Assembly (NCBI RefSeq): GCF_965363235.1
Contig: NC_134840.1
Coordinates: 94,810,416 to 94,874,415 of the forward strand
Direction of reading: 5' to 3'
DNA: 64,000 nt
From: Mytilus galloprovincialis
Taxonomy: Eukaryota; Mollusca; Bivalvia; Mytilida; Mytilidae
Shown: piece after piece, positions 63,888 through 64,000 of the stretch
How the letters are laid out: the number at the start of each line of letters is the position of its first letter
How positions within the stretch are numbered: position 1 is the stretch's first letter
Notes under the pieces: generated by a model
Told to the model about the DNA's origin: nothing
The model's database searches: none
Seen by the model: the letters and a program-made list of their open reading frames with translations, nothing else
Translations under genes and position numbers: made by a program

Positions 63888-63954
63888 GAAAATAGACTAT
63901 GGTGAGAAATTGGTACAAACGGAGAAGTTCAGGAGATAAACCGTCTGACTGTAG
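63888..63954 (+). CDS. Possible first coding exon of a pogo/psq-like gene
   Basis: The acceptor CCATTTTTACAG ends at 63887. ATG 63899 opens MVRNWYKRRSSGDKPSDC, and a donor TGTAG|GTAGAT follows 63954 in phase 2. N-termini of the type M(V/P)R.YKRKT...PSD are typical of helix-turn-helix (psq) proteins related to pogo/Tigger transposases and of host genes derived from them. Only 18 full codons are present before the window ends, so the rest of the helix-turn-helix cannot be checked. An alternative donor, GACT|GTAGGT, would end the exon at 63950. Confidence 0.35.
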
Positions 63955-64000
63955 GTAGATTTTCTGTTAATTTTAAAATTAGAAACATTTAGAGCCTCTA

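Overview
The window is AT-rich nuclear DNA from a bivalve mollusc, most likely a mussel (Mytilus group). Three things point there. The genes have spliceosomal introns. Dispersed repeats that I recognise from mussel sequences occur many times, notably copies containing GAGCGTCACTGATGAG and copies containing AAGATGTGGTATGATTGCC. Two host genes look like metazoan families. Gene density is low and most of the window is mobile DNA.

Positions 1-10224 hold a head-to-tail array of three nearly identical Penelope-like retroelements (the first is cut by the window edge). Each full copy is 4082 bp and carries a pseudo-LTR, a 223-residue lysine-rich ORF1, a 646-residue Penelope-type reverse transcriptase with no GIY-YIG endonuclease, and a hammerhead ribozyme just after the RT stop. 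Copies 2 and 3 begin exactly at the predicted ribozyme cleavage nucleotide and end about 255 nt beyond the next cleavage site. The array therefore records reverse transcription of ribozyme-processed RNA. The ORFs are open and identical between copies, so the array is young.

Positions 10.2-26 kb are gene-poor. They hold a possible minus-strand exon (10528-10875), a piggyBac-like fragment (17.1 kb), a candidate terminal exon (22.8 kb), several foldback elements, and a Mutator-like element (24182-25342) with about 180-bp inverted ends and a 9-bp target duplication. Two 30-bp palindromes with 7-bp target duplications lie at 15.6 and 21.5 kb, and a 32-bp one at 40.0 kb. They look like a family of extremely small insertions.

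Positions 26.5-44.7 kb hold three host genes. One is a minus-strand gene of unknown family (last two coding exons at 26531-26964 and 27779-27885). One is an ankyrin-repeat gene (32307-34741). One is PGAP4/TMEM246, the Golgi GPI-GalNAc transferase (43411-44649). Between the second and third lies a 3.17-kb inverted-repeat DNA element (36800-39972) with CAC-type ends and other repeats nested inside.

Positions 46.8-51.1 kb hold a gene for a small nuclear-type protein with two PARP-type zinc fingers and no catalytic domain. Its single visible intron contains a 2-kb composite repeat. From 51.2 kb to the end there is a tRNA-derived SINE, two hairpin-capped tandem-repeat elements, a broken reverse-transcriptase fossil carrying a 916-bp insertion, a foldback pair, a 2.4-kb inverted-repeat element studded with short internal motifs, and a possible first coding exon of a pogo/psq-like gene at the right edge.

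The host genes show no evident functional linkage.
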